Assembly: GCA_949128115.1 (NCBI GenBank)
Contig: OX421965.1
Span: forward strand, 32,173,681 to 32,237,680
DNA length: 64,000 bases
Reading direction: 5' to 3'
From: Anaspis maculata
Taxonomy: Eukaryota; Arthropoda; Insecta; Coleoptera; Scraptiidae
Shown: positions 22,540-34,430 of the stretch, one piece after another
Layout: the number at the start of each line of letters is the position of its first letter
Numbering within the stretch: the stretch's first letter is position 1
Translations under genes and position numbers: made by a program
Notes under the pieces: generated by a model
Seen by the model: only the letters and a program-made list of their open reading frames with translations
Database searches by the model: none
What the model was told of the DNA's origin: nothing

Positions 22540-22849
22540 AATGTGTCTTAGTATGACATCAAGTCAGCAACATTTCATGAGCAATGAGCATAAGCTTCCT
22601 TCTATATCCTCACAGACTATACGATTCATTAAATTACCACAGTGACAATTATATGCTGTCGTCTTTCTGTCAATATTATCGCTGAGGTACCCTACGGTCC
22701 TCCCCCTTCAACCAGACCAACGCACTCTCGGTCATTCTGCGCAGTCAGTTCATTTCGTTGTTTGGTCTTCACAAATATGCGTGGTACGCTCAATCGTCTG
22801 ATTACCTTCTTATTGATCATTCCGCTATGAATATGATCTTAATGCTTGA

Positions 22850-23065
22850 AAAATGGTTCAGGGTGATCCTCCGAGATCCCCCCCCTCTGTTAGAATTTTT
22901 CCCTATTGAATAAAATGGCAGGGAGAACAATTTTTCGGAACAATTTCTCCCATATAATTTAAATTTGGACATCAAAATTTTCTATATATATGTTGCAGTA
23001 TACGGGTTTTAAAAAAACCTTCAAATTTGTTTGACACCCTGTATTTAAATATTGGAAATGATGCG
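22850..23065. repeat. Dispersed repeat copy 2
   Basis: Same orientation and content as 18650-18855. Starts CAGGGTGATCC and ends GACACCCTGTATT, then ATATTGGAAATG flank. Confidence 0.65.
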
Positions 23066-23189
23066 GTCTTCTCTTTTAATAAGTCCGAATCATATTCTTT
23101 ATTTTAATATGTGATTATGATCATATACATAAATACATTTTCAAATTTTTACCTCAGTTTTTTTGCCACCAAAATTTATTTCCAGAAAA

Positions 23190-23510
23190 ACACCGAAACA
23201 GTTTGATTTTTATTTCAAGGGAGACCTCCAAGACTGACAAATTTTTATCTTCAAACCCTTCGCCCCCACCCTACCCTACTTCAAAATTTCGAATAGCATT
23301 ACCCATCTTGTGATACATCACATTGAAGGTGATAGAATTCTCTCCATGCCAAACATTCATGAAAAATTTGAACTCATCCCCTGATCCCTTTGTTCCCTTT
23401 CCAATGGGGTAGGGTGGGGACAAAGGGCTTGAAGATAAAAATGTGGCAAGTGTTTCAGATGTCCTGTTCGAAATGAAAATCGACCTGCTTTTGCTACAAA
23501 AACGATTGAA
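23190..23510. repeat. Diverged relative of the C-rich fold-back family
   Basis: Contains the family signposts in mirrored order. First come TTTTTATCTTCAAACCC, a CCCCCACCCTACCC tract, and TTGTGATACATCACATTGAAGG with GAATTCTCT. Then come GGTAGGGTGGGGACA and TTTCAGATGTCC with ATCGACCTG. Compare 39705, 51740 and 52911. A further half-copy is at 24310-24560. Confidence 0.6.
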
Positions 23511-24309
23511 AATGAATAATTGTTTTTTCCGCATAACTTTTGAGCCGTTCAACCGATTTGATTCAAAATAGAACCAAAGGTTTACTGAAATTATCCCCTG
23601 TCGAACAATCATAGCATGTTTTATAAAAAAGTTTCAGTGGCGTTGACATTGAGGGGTGTCCCTAGTTGATAAACCACCAATTTTTTCAAATCACGAGAAA
23701 TTTTCAGGAGAAAAACCATTTGGGCTCTGGAAAGTGGCGATTTTGGGATGTTTTCCAAAGTCTCAAACTCAAATATCTCCTAAACGAAGCCTCTAAACAA
23801 AATTTTTAAGAGTGATTTTTTCTTCAAAATTGAACGTAGAATTCAAAATGATGAACAGTTTTCTAAAAAAACTAGGGGGTGGAAAGTAGGAGGGGAAAGT
23901 AGGGGGGGAAAGGTAGGGATGGATTGTATCAAATGACTCAGAGTAATTTATTAATTATTTATTGAGAAAGTTCAATTTTCATGAAACCGAGCATGAAACC
24001 AAACAATACTTTTAGGATATTTCCAAAACAGCTGAAGATATTCAGACGCAGTTTATTTTATCTTGATAAGCATGAAATTGTGAATCTACTTGATGATTTT
24101 CATGGCTCCAACTCTTTTGATTCCTCAGTTTGAGTTTTTTTAATTTTTGGTCACCTGTAAACAGTGTCTGCACCGACCACCATCGTGGCACCACTTCTCA
24201 AAATTAAGACAATGCTCCATAGAACAATTTTGCCAAGTGGCTTTGCGTTCTCGAAATTTTCAGGGTAGAAACGGTTCACGACCGGACTATAGGGGAAAAA
24301 CTCTTCTTC
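23511..24309. other. Non-coding repeat-derived stretch
   Basis: Includes a G-rich run of AGTAGGGGGGGAAAGTAGG-like short tandem units at about 23875-23920. No gene seen. Confidence 0.5.
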
Positions 24310-24711
24310 AATTAACAATGAGATAATCTTGTGAGGTGTTGGGGAAGTGGGTGGGTAAAATATTTCAAAACATGTTTGACAGAAAGAGAATTTTATCAAC
24401 TTCAATTTGACTATCACAAGTTAGGTTATGCAATTTGAAATTTTGAAGTAGGGTGGGGTGGGGGGGCGGAGAAGTTGAAGATAAAAATCTGGCACTACGT
24501 GCTCCAGATGCCCGTCGTCTCGAAAAGAAAATTGACCTGTGTTAGCTTTTCTTCAGAAAAGAATTGGGCAGCGAGAAATTGGAGGTGGGTCAGTTTTGGG
24601 AAAGGTAGTGTATCTCAACTTGATATGTAATTTGATAACAAATTTTTCTTTTATATGGGACCTAAGATATTTAGTTGGTTCTTTTTTAATCAAGGTCGAG
24701 TTTCAGAAAAG

Positions 24712-24900
24712 TGCCCGATCACTGACGCCTTATGCCATGACAGGGGTTGGGAGTTCAATTCCCACCGAGGGCGACCGGATTTTCGTCTTTAAAACAAGCT
24801 TCTTGATTTAGACTTACAAGCACGTAGAATGTGAACGATGGTGCCGACCCTTTGCGATGTTGGTGGTCGTTAAAAAACTCTACCCTGTGTTGGAACACAC
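24712..24900 (+). mobile_element. Possible tRNA-derived SINE, plus strand
   Basis: GAGTTCAATTCCC at 24751-24763 is a good B box. An A-box-like segment lies about 35 bases upstream, and a GCCC/GGGC pairing brackets the tRNA-like part. No clear tail or target duplication. Confidence 0.4.
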
Positions 24901-24999
24901 GGGTGTTGGGCAAAATTTCCGGTATAATAATTGTGGGAATGGGAAACTGATTTTTGGCAAAGTGAACAGTTGGTACCGAGGTTGGTCTACATTTCAATC

Positions 25000-27020
25000 A
25001 ATGTAAGTATGAAAATGCGCTGTAGGCGGAATTATTTTATGAAAAAAAGTGTGATAACCCGATTTTGGACCCTGGGGTGTGATACTATTCTTAAGTGGTG
25101 GACAGTGGACCCCAGTAAAATTCAGCATCATATCAAAATCAGACTCGTATTACCATTTTTGCGACTACATTTGAGGTTATACATAATAGATTGTATTGTT
25201 ATGAATGAAGCTAAGTAGGTAATGATCCAATGTATCTAGGTATACGGATACTGGATCAATGATCAATCAAATCAAATAAACATGATAACTAGTATATCTT
25301 ATTTGGCACCTGAAAATCATTAGTAAGTAAGTAAGTATAGAGGACTTACAACTTCAAGTTAATCCAATAAATTTAGGTATCCGTCAACATGTTCGTTGCC
25401 TATGTCACTCACGACACTTTTTTGTCCATCAGCTGCTGCTTCTATACAGGTACATTCTTCCGCCAACAACAACGTCCGCACACTGTAATAATACCAGAAA
25501 GTCAAGCACTTGCCGTTGCGTTATCGAAAGTGAATTGAAGAAACCGCACGTCGGCGTCGGCAGGGTATACCACGAGGTGATTTCTTTATCTAACACAATC
25601 AAAGAGTGGTAAAACCACGTGCTGATTGGAAGAACATCGACCAACTACTACTGTAGAGTATAAGTAAGTACACAAAGTACGTCTACATACTCTCACTGAA
25701 CTTGACGCTATACATAATACCCTTTACCTCTACAAGAAATTCGACAATGGGAAAGCCAAAATTCGTAATGGTACATGCTATGCGAGATTCGCAACCTTCT
25801 TTCTCTGTTGCCGTGTGGATGACCTATTGCTTTCAGAAGATTCTATTCCATTTATTAGTATTAGATTGCAAATTGTGGTTTTGGTTGTATTGTTTACTCT
25901 TTTCGTTTATGTTAACAGGAAGATGGGTAGGTACAAGGCTCAGGTACCTACCTCGAACGGAAGAAAGTTGCAAACTTACAAAACGGATGTGGCTATTTGA
26001 AATCGGTCTTTGCTTGCCTCATCATCCTTTAGGAATTCAAAGTGTGTTACTTCATCGAGCAATGCCATTTCACTTGATACAAATACGACTGGGTGATCGT
26101 AATAGACGTGTGCTTGTAATGTTGATGGCTTGTTTATGTAAATTATAAGAACAACCGTTTTTTCGACGAGACGACGAGGAAGTTTAAGTTCAATTGTCTG
26201 AGGTTGCTGCAGGATCCGGATTATTCAGAAAAAACAAATCGAGTAGATACGAATTTATGCCCATGGGAAATGCGTGCTTCTTTTGAAACTGTCAGGGAGA
26301 AGAATAACAGGCATATCTGTACGTTTTTACTGTCTTGGGCAATAATGGTAAGTATACCTATTACATACCAAGAGAAGAAGTTCTTATTACCGTTAATAGC
26401 CAATAACATGACTCTGAGCAAAGCTCAACGCTATGTAACAAAATATTAACTAATCGAAATTTTCCTCGCACCTGACTGCAAGACAAAAAGCGCTAGTTGA
26501 TTTTGGGTTCTTACCAATAAGGTAAAAGTTGAAAAACCAGCAGGGTTTAACGATCTTCTGTTCTCCCGGTTCCAGAGATATGTTGTCAAACATCTTTAAT
26601 TTTGACGACGAGCTAAAATAATATATTTACTGATAAACACTCGTGTCTACAGCTTCTATTTCTGGTGCAGAGAAACTACCTCTCGTATTGTTTTGTTAAA
26701 AAATCAATAGCTTTAACAATAACTGGAAAAGCTCTTAAGTATAAGAAAGATCCCAACAATTTTGCTCATGCATCCGGCAAGCTTATGAACGGTTCCTCCG
26801 CCAATTGTATGGGTTCGTGGTTTTTACCAAAGTCGGAATCTCCGGCTTCATGGCTTATTCTCCAGTTGGAGTCTCCAGCTGAGATCGTAAGAATCTTTCA
26901 TGTGTTCCAAATGTTTCAATCAAATCAATTCGATCGATCGGTCAAATATGAACAACCTTCAACAGATTCGTACATCTCCAAGTTAGTGTTTGTACTAACG
27001 AATTGCAACATATCAAATTT
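25000..27020. other. Mostly unrecognised sequence with isolated splice-like signals
   Basis: No confident gene. An open segment 26213-26346 lies between TTGCTGCAG and ATG|GTAAGTAT, which would suit an internal exon, but the peptide (DPDYSEKTNRV...) is not recognised and no partner exon is evident. A 149-residue frame at 25702-26148 has a hydrophobic middle and no start or motif support. Segment 26767-26880 shares CTCCTCCGCCAATTGT with 49008-49070, so it is a dispersed repeat. Confidence 0.4.
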
Positions 27021-27027
27021 CTTCTTA

Positions 27028-27110
27028 TTAGTGGAACGATTCTAATGAAACTTGAAAGTAGTTCTTGTCCCGTATGGACTTATTATTTTCGAGCTGAATT
27101 CCGTGGTTCA
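27028..27110. repeat. Isolated degenerate copy of the ~117-bp unit
   Basis: TTAGTGGAACGATT, then ATGAAACTTGAAAG, TTCTTGTCC and TCGAGCTGAATT match in order the unit tandemly repeated at 46690-47260. Confidence 0.6.
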
Positions 27111-27739
27111 AGCTAATTTTTTGTTTTTAGTTTTTTTTTTGAGCTGCGGTGGTAGATACAAAATCACGATACTGATTCTCATTGTGAATCACGGAGCTGA
27201 TTTTTATTTGTGCGGACAACGTAAAGATGGTGCTTTTCTTCAGCCGTCACTGTACCTACTACGTTACTGTCGAAATGCGATACTTCTGATATGAGACACC
27301 TTGCATGAAGGTGCCTATCAATTTATGCTGCTGGTAGCTGGATTACATCACGAAGTAAGTATTACAGTTTCTCTTCGTCTTGGAAAAATTGAGTGCGAAT
27401 CATAAAACAGTAAGTAGTAAAATTTAATTAATCGAAACTTTCGTAAGTAAACCTCTATCTAATCAATTTCGCATATAGCCAGATGCATTGTTCTTTTACT
27501 GCAAATTAGATTGCATATTTCAAATCTCTTCAATATGTTTTTATTGAAGTCATTTAAAATCAAGTTATAGACAATGGTAATCATCAGTTATCACTATTAG
27601 ACTCTTACGAGCGACGATTCTCGCGTGCATTATTCTAGAGCACACCTGATCTTCCTAGACTGTTCGTGTAAGTTCCCAGTGTTAAGAGTGCGAAGCTCTG
27701 GACATTCCAGAATTCCATCCCACGCGATGACTGGCCATT

Positions 27740-27960
27740 GAAATAACATAGGAGACTTCAATAGCCGAGTAGGAAAGGTCAGCCGAATGGGCGGATGTGC
27801 GTCGCTTCGAAACATGCGGATTGCACTCGGAAGATGTAGGATTTTTCAGGAGTCAGTCGCCGCGGAATTGTATACGCCGGGTCAATGAGGAATTTGCTGG
27901 AGGACCGGTGAAAGATTCCAGAACAACAGTCGGGGCTATATGAAGCACCGATCCTTGGTC
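27740..27960 (+). pseudogene. Remnant of a LINE apurinic endonuclease domain
   Basis: The plus strand at 27751-27777 reads GDFNSRVGK, the conserved GDFN motif of the APE endonuclease of non-LTR retrotransposons. Downstream codons soon run into stops. The stretch is richer in GC than its surroundings. No reverse transcriptase is nearby on this strand, so this is a decayed fragment. Confidence 0.5.
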
Positions 27961-28100
27961 TACGCACCAGTATTCAATTCAGAGCGATAAAAGCGAGTAG
28001 TATCGGCGATAACCCAAGCGAAAGTGATTGTTGACGTGCATGTTATAAGTAGTAGTACGCAGTTATGAACAACGTGTATTTTGAAGCGATCGTCTTAATA

Positions 28101-28416
28101 GAGTATTATACTTTTGAAAAAAAAAATTTCGATGGAGTCAGAAACTATATTGAAAAATAATTGACCCGTATTTTTATTCAGCCTAAAATCGTATCGTTTG
28201 GCCACAATAAATAAACAAAATTTCTATATTCTGCCTATTTCTGACGTCATTTACACAGGCAGTATAGGCGGTGACTCGCTGTAACGTCAGAACTAGTTAA
28301 TGTTATTTATTTATTGCGCCCAAACGAAACGGTTTTTGACTGAATAAAAAAACACGGGTCAATTATTTTTCAATGTAGTTTCCATTTCAATAAAAAAAAA
28401 TTTCAGTATAATACTC
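28101..28416. mobile_element. MITE-like palindrome, 316 bp
   Basis: Terminal GAGTATTATAC/GTATAATACTC, and deeper mirrored strings ATTGACCCGT/ACGGGTCAAT and TTTTATTCAG/CTGAATAAAA. Arms of roughly 120 bases with a central non-mirrored part. No ORF. Confidence 0.75.
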
Positions 28417-28656
28417 CATTATAAACGAACGTAAACGCGAAATACATGACAATACACTGACATTGAAATGAATGTGTATTTCCGAATGTATTTCCATCTG
28501 AATTACATGAAATCCTTAGTAATAGTACTAAAACTTTGATGCATGGCGCTTTTCATGTGAAAAACTAGTTGGTTAATATTTATCGATATAATAATAATAT
28601 AAATTTCAATTACACTCAATAGAATATCAAAAAAATAGTGGGTATAATTATGCATG

Positions 28657-30635
28657 TACAGGGTGGTCCATCCTAGCGTAATTATCCCATAGCGGTCTTA
28701 CCGTTCAAGATAGAGAAAAAGATGTGAGAGAAAAGTTATATGGTTTCAACTTCAACTTCAACTTTATTTCTCTCTTTCGACTGAGTATATACAGCATATG
28801 AGATAGTCTACAAACATTGTCAAGTAACAACAAGAATAATAAATGTTTAGAAGCAATAACAATAACAAAAAATAATCAAAAATATCACAGACAAGTTGTA
28901 CTTACACGGGTCATTCACCCAGTGTATCACAGTCAAAAAATTCCTTAACACTATAAAATGTATGAGTCAATAATAAATATTTCACATTTTTCTTAAATAA
29001 AACAAGGTTATTCATAGCTTTGAGGGAAGCAGGTAACTTATTAAAGAGTTTCACAGCCATTACAAATGGACCCCCAGCTGAGCTACTCAGTCTATGCACA
29101 GGAATGTCAATATTAAAATTCTGTCTAAAATTATATGAGTTGTTATCGCTTCTGGACGAATTGAAATCAGTTTTATTCTTAATGAGACCTATAACCTAAA
29201 ATTATTTTCAGCTATACAGGGTGTCTCATTTTGACGGGATCAACGAAATGTCAATTTTTTTAAATGGAACACCCTATATTTTTTGCATTTTCATGTTCAA
29301 CTTTTTCAACTGTCTCATGCCTGTATTTTTGTTTTTCAATTGTGAGGCAGCGCTACCAACTGAAAATTAAAAACTAAAAAAAATTGCATTTCCACAGTTT
29401 TCTTGAAAATATCGTAGCGGCCTTGCTTTTCAAAACTAAGAGATAAAACTTGACATGGTGATAGTCAAGTCAAAGATCAATATCCCAATGTTGAAAAGTT
29501 GTGATTTCTTGATACAGGGCGTTCACAAAAAAACATCGAGCTTCATAATTTTCAAAGTATCATAACTCATTTTCTTCTAATAGCATGCCTTCAATTTTAT
29601 AACGGTATCTGATAGAATTTTTTATCCTCTTTCATTTTTACTAGGGGTACCCTACCCTTAAACTCCATTTTTTTCGAGATAATCGGAAATTTCCACAAAA
29701 TTTGCTATTTTTCTTGTTTTTTTTTCAAAAATTGAGTTGGCCGTGATGAATGACAGACAAGCCAAATAGTACGCAACTCTCAGTTAGTCAGTCTGAATAT
29801 TGTCGAACAAAGAAAAATGATTTTACGCGAGAGGAAATAATTGATATGATATTCTGATAATAATCCAGATATCCAGGATCCCACTTTGTTTTCTTTTTGC
29901 GTTGGAGCCATTTTTTTTTGTTGGACAGTATTCAAACTGACTAACTGACAGCTGCATACTATTTGGCTTGTCTGTCATTCATCACGGCCAACTCAATTTT
30001 TGAAAAGGACAAGAAAAATTGCAAATTTTGTGAAAATTTCCGATTATCTTGAAAAAAATAAAGTTTAAGGGTGAGGTAACCCCTGTAAAAATGAAAGAAG
30101 ATAAAAAATGCTATCAGATAACGTTATAAAATCAGGGGCATGCCATTTGAAAAAAAAGAGTTATGACCCTTTGAAAATTATGAAGTTTGATGTTTTTTTT
30201 GTGAACGCCCTGTATCAAGAAATCACAATTTTTTGACATTGTGATATTGGTCTTTGACTTGACTATCATCATGTCAAGTTTTATCTCTTAGTTTTGAAAA
30301 GCAAGGCCGCTACAATTTTTCTAAGAAAACTGTGAAATTGCGATTTTCTTTAGTTTTAATTTTTAGTTGGTAGCACTGTCACACAATTGAAAAACAAAAG
30401 TACAGGCGTAAGACAGTTGAAAAAGTTTAACATTGAAATGCAAAAAAATATGGGGTGTTCTGTTTATAAAATTGACGTTTCGTTAATCCCGTCAAAATGG
30501 GACACTCTGTATAGCTAAAAATAATTTTAGGTTATAGGTCTCATCAAACCATATAACTTTTTTCCTACATCTTTTTCTCTATCTTGAACGGTAAGACCGC
30601 TATGGGATAATTACGCTAGGATGGACCACACTGTA
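28657..30635. repeat. Concentric fold-back, ~2 kb, three CAGGGTG layers
   Basis: The outer ends TACAGGGTGGTCC (28657) and GGACCACACTGTA (30635) begin exactly at TA. Inner pairs are TACAGGGTGTCTC at 29213 against GACACTCTGTA ending near 30510, and TACAGGGCGTTCAC at 29514 against GAACGCCCTGTA ending near 30214. The centre is near 29860. The left arm carries a LINE insertion at 28747-29181 that is absent from the right arm. Confidence 0.88.
28747..29181 (-). mobile_element. 5'-truncated non-LTR retrotransposon (LINE) 3' end
   Basis: The minus-strand ORF 28911-29099 encodes the tail of a LINE reverse transcriptase: GPFVMAVKLFNKLP, then FKKNVKYLLL and FYSVKEFF, a C-terminal pattern common in insect non-LTR elements. 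Downstream on the same strand come AATAAA and a TTGAAG-repeat tail ending at 28747. The mirrored palindrome arm (about 30535-30560) has GGTTTGATGAGACC uninterrupted, defining the empty site. Confidence 0.8.
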
Positions 30636-31255
30636 TAATGGATAAATTAATAAGTTTAGGTACCTGAAGATGAGGAATAAGAAAAATGATAATCTTTCAA
30701 TTTATAAGGAACAAATCAAGCTACTATTTGTGAAATGACGTTAATTTTGCGGTGAATTTACAATAATCTTCGTTTTCTTGGCTTCCTCACCAACATGGGA
30801 AGGAAAGTATTGTAACCATGCGAAAAAAAATTTGAGATTTCGACGGATGTACCCATTTCAAGGTCCCCCGAGACGATTGAGAACCATTTCCAGAACGATG
30901 TCTGTCTGTGGGTGAGCGGGTGTGTCTTTTGAAGATATTGACTTGAAATTTCGTACACAAGTACAAGTTGGGTCTTGAATCAACTGTGGGCAATTTGGTT
31001 GATATTATGTGTGGTAGAAACTAAGATTTTGGAGAACAGACATAACATTGTTGAGATTTTTTAACAATTGAATTAGTAGGACCTTTTAGTTATTCCATAT
31101 CCTTGGATACCAAACCTATGATTTTTTTCACATCGGCCTGACATTTGTAACTGAATATATCAAACTGACAGCCGCACGATGTAAAGATATACGGGGTGTC
31201 TCAAAAGTATCGCATTCCGAGTCCAGAGTGGTATACGGTTTCCATTCAAGAACAT

Positions 31256-31379
31256 TTATTTATTTATTTTCCGTGTCTGGAGTCACCAGGTACGTACAAC
31301 AATACAAACAATAACAAAAACAAAAGTATAGGTATTAACAGGTTAAGGAATTGTAAATCAATGCAGATATTTTAAATAA
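31256..31379 (-). mobile_element. Short retroposon (SINE or truncated LINE) with 12-bp TSD
   Basis: A direct duplication ATTCAAGAACAT brackets the insert (31244-31255 and 31380-31391). On the minus strand the insert ends in an AAATAAATAAATAA tail next to the duplication, as expected for target-primed reverse transcription. The mirrored palindrome arm lacks it. Confidence 0.75.
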
Positions 31380-31567
31380 ATTCAAGAACATGAAAAAAGT
31401 ATTTGATGAAAAAAACTATGACGTTAATTTTTGAAGATATGGGGATCAAAGGGTGAGACTTTGCCTCCCTCTATTTTCGTCACTTCTTCACTTCACTTCT
31501 TACTGACTTTCGTATAAGTCAGTAAGAATTTCCAATTCGTGTATGTGCACTGAATTTTTGCTTACGA

Positions 31568-31742
31568 TACAGGGTGAATCATCAATCACGAAACTCCATT
31601 TTTTGAACTAATGCTTGTAAAAGGTTTCATTGATCCTTAAAATAATTCAGAACAAGACATGACTCTTCTCCTTGTCATAGACAAAATTTTAATGGCGTTT
31701 TTGAAGGAAGAAGAATTTTTGAGCTTCATAAATCACCCTGTA
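31568..31742. mobile_element. Solo small TA-CAGGGTG element, 175 bp
   Basis: TACAGGGTGAATCA at 31568 and ATCACCCTGTA ending at 31742. Only the ends are inverted repeats; the interior is unique. Shows that CAGGGTG termini with TA also exist as simple non-palindromic units. Confidence 0.65.
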
Positions 31743-31988
31743 TGTTCAAAGTAAAGTTCACTGCACACACAGTGGTTGATAACTTTTACTGATTAGTCTG
31801 GCACAAACAGTTTTCCATCAGAATCACTTTAAATAACAGAAATTGTGAGGGACAAATTCACAACCATTGAACCCCCCTATTTTCAAAAATTAACGTCATC
31901 AATTTTTTTGAATATTTTTCTCGTGTTCTTGAGTGAATTTCATATGCTGCTCTGGTCTCGGAATGCGATACTTCCGGGACACTCTGTA

Positions 31989-32420
31989 GGTGTGTCCCCT
32001 TTTGTGTCTTCAATGCCGTTAAGGATAACAGAGGGGCCCCGACTCTTTGTGTCTTCAAGTGTCGTCTGGGGCTTCGATAAGCCCCTTGTGCTTTCTGCAG
32101 CTTCCGGAACTCTAATATGCTCATTCCTTCGGCATATTCTCGCAAACTCTTCTGTGTGCGACTCTCTTGTGTGGCTCGGTACCAAGGCCCCATGGTGTCT
32201 TCCTGTCGTTCACAGCCTTGATGCCCTTCACTTGTGTCGTTTTTGTAGCTTCCAGATACCTTGTGTGTCTCTTCTCTTGGGTTTGATTTTTCCGTTTGAA
32301 GCCAGAACGGGCGCCTCTATGTCTATTTGGGTTAATTGGAGCCCTTTCGGCCCCCTGGTGTTTCCAGGTGTCTCTTGGAGCCCTGTTTGGCCGCCCCCCG
32401 CTTCAAGTTTCTAGAACTGT
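31989..32420. other. Compositionally distinct GC-richer block, unrecognised
   Basis: Markedly richer in GC and in CCCC/GGGG than its neighbours, with recurrent TTGTGTCTT-like and CCCCTTGTG-like strings. Both strands carry open frames (plus to 32414, minus 31858-32193), but none has a recognisable domain. The minus frame is Arg/Lys/Thr-rich. It could be a decayed retroelement gag-like region or an unrelated repeat. Confidence 0.35.
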
Positions 32421-32721
32421 TGTGCCATCAGGCATGGTTTTAATACTTAGCATTCTAATAGGCTTAAGGCTCATTTCTAATGTAGTTTGGAACCCTGAAT
32501 TACTGCATGTAATAAGAACTCTGCTCCAGGTATTTCACCCGTGAATCTATATTTACCAATTATTTTATACAATAAGTTCTTGGACATTTTTCGGCAATTT
32601 TTATTCCAATTTCCCTCGTGTTCTCCACTTGAAAAAACCTGTGAACCTTTTCCATGTAAAACTGAATATTTAAAATTTTATCCGTCATCGCTCACAGTGG
32701 GTGTAAAATGTAAAACTACTC

Positions 32722-32893
32722 ATAAATAAAAAAGCGGTTTTCCCACAAAACGTTTATAAAAAATTTCTGACTGCAGTTTCGGGAATCTCTAAGTCTCCGG
32801 TCGTCGAAGGTGAAATAGTAAAAGCTTGTGAAATATTCTGGAGTAATATATATTTCTATTGACGTTTTGTGGGAAGACCGCCACTTATTTATA
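32722..32893. mobile_element. MITE family A, copy 1
   Basis: Terminal repeats ATAAATAAAAAAGCGG...TTTCCCACAAAACGTTT and the mirror ending TTATTTATA. The interior contains GACTGCAGTTTCGGGAATCTC. The 33 bases before it (GCTCACAGTGGGTGTAAAAT) also precede copy 2 at 34545. Confidence 0.75.
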
Positions 32894-32937
32894 GTTTTAG
32901 AACTAAATATTCTAACAAATGAGGCTCTGCAGCCCCT

Positions 32938-33420
32938 CAAGGACGGAGTTAATTGGTAAAATAAGCGTTGCGGAATGAATCCCTGTGGGTTTATTCCTTG
33001 ACAGAATCTCACCATTTAGGTCTCTTCCGAAAGCTACAAGGATGTACTTTGGTTTAAGCCTATTGGTATTTCCAAAATCGAAAAATAATTTTTGGGATTT
33101 TCAGATCTTGGAAATGCTAATGTAATAAACCCTCAAGGATTGATTCCGCAACGCTTGTTTTACCAATATAACTCCGTACTTAAGAATGAAATTGAATTAG
33201 TGAAATAATGCGGAATCAATTGCTGTGGACTTTTTTCTTGACAAAAATTTACGATGTCTCTTTGGGAAGCTCCTAAAAAAAATTTTTTTTGATTATTCTT
33301 ATATTTTGGAGGTCTTTTTAGGCTCAAAAACTGGAATAACTCCTTGTAACTTTCCAAAGAGATCTGAATGAGAGATTGATTCCGCAATGCCTCATTTCAC
33401 CAATTCAACTCCATCCTTAA
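32938..33420. mobile_element. Two abutting MITE-like palindromes (family B)
   Basis: Unit 1 is 32938-33184 and unit 2 is 33180-33420. Each has mirrored ends of the form AAGGAYGGAGTT-AATTGGTRAAAT...GCGGAATNAAT. They share a single CTTAAG junction, so they lie end to end like a dimer. A third relative is at 38993. Confidence 0.72.
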
Positions 33421-34430
33421 AACTGCTTGAACCGCAGTGCTTTTTGATTATATGAATGTTAGTCTTTAAGGATGATCGCTCGACTTGGTCGATTTTTTCT
33501 TTAATTTCCCAATCAAGTTTTGGAGACGATATGTCCGTCTGCGGTTTGAAGTGCGGGTGAGATTTTTTGGTGGTCCACTTCATCTGTTGAACGTTCAGTT
33601 CAGAGAAATTTGCTGTATATGTTCAGGAGTAAGAATCGTATAACCTTGAGGTTCTCTTCCTTCTGGAAAATTTTCAACCTTAAGAACACATATTGAACCA
33701 ATTTTTGAGTTTGTGGTACTCATTCTTGAGAATCCGCAATCACTCATCAGGATTCTTGAGAGCGCTGAGAATTTTAAGATTTTCCAAACCTGAGGGAACC
33801 TGACCAGATGACCAAGGATCCAAGGAATGCAAAAATAGGGGATTTTCATAATGATAGATCCCTAACATTGTTTATACCCAATTACCCAACTCAATCTTCG
33901 ACGGCATAGTTAGTTTAATTATTTATACCATAAATATTTTCCAAATAGCCACTTACTTGAAGTCCAAACATAGTCCTCAGAAGAAGTCAACAATTACGGG
34001 GAACGTTATTGCAATAGGCAGGTAGGTATACACCAACATGAACTAAACAACGAAATTTTATTCAAATACCTATCTAGTAGAAAAATGCTTCGATTATTGT
34101 TCACCTTGATGTAGGTAAGTACTATATTGGCAAGTAAGTACCTATCTTTGAATTTTTTTTATTTGGCAATATTTGAAGCTAGTTAAAAATAATGGGCCAT
34201 ATTATATCATTTTCTCCTATTCATGGTTTGTTGAAAAATTGTTACTGATCAAGGTTGTTGAGTATGCGATTAGGAATTAGAGCAAAACGAGCGCGTCTTT
34301 TGGGTAAGGAACCTCCTTGTATGATTCTTGATTAGCCAAATTAATCAGGATGGAAACTTTGTTGTGTAACCAATGGTAGATAATAATAAACAATAACTGG
34401 AGGACCGAATTTATTTTCGTTGTTTATATC
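33421..34430. other. Non-coding stretch, nothing recognised
   Basis: AT-rich, with GTAGGTA/TACCTAT strings at about 34020-34145. An 84-residue minus frame at 33595-33849 has no motif. Confidence 0.5.

Larger units (their letters stand above)
31190..31988. repeat. Fold-back element, ~0.8 kb, with two internal insertions
   Basis: The ends TACGGGGTGTCTC (31190) and GACACTCTGTA (31988) are followed by mirrored AGTATCGCATTCCGAG/CTCGGAATGCGATACTT. Deeper mirrored strings include GACGTTAATTTTTGAA. The left arm holds a SINE-like insert (31256-31379) and the middle holds a separate small CAGGGTG element (31568-31742). Confidence 0.8.

Noticed and set aside
25702..26148. 149-aa plus-strand ORF with hydrophobic centre
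   Set aside because: No homology I recognise, no supporting splice or polyadenylation signals; probably chance.
31845..32414. 189-aa plus-strand ORF
   Set aside because: Begins inside a fold-back arm and continues through the GC-rich block; no recognisable domain, and competing frames on the other strand.
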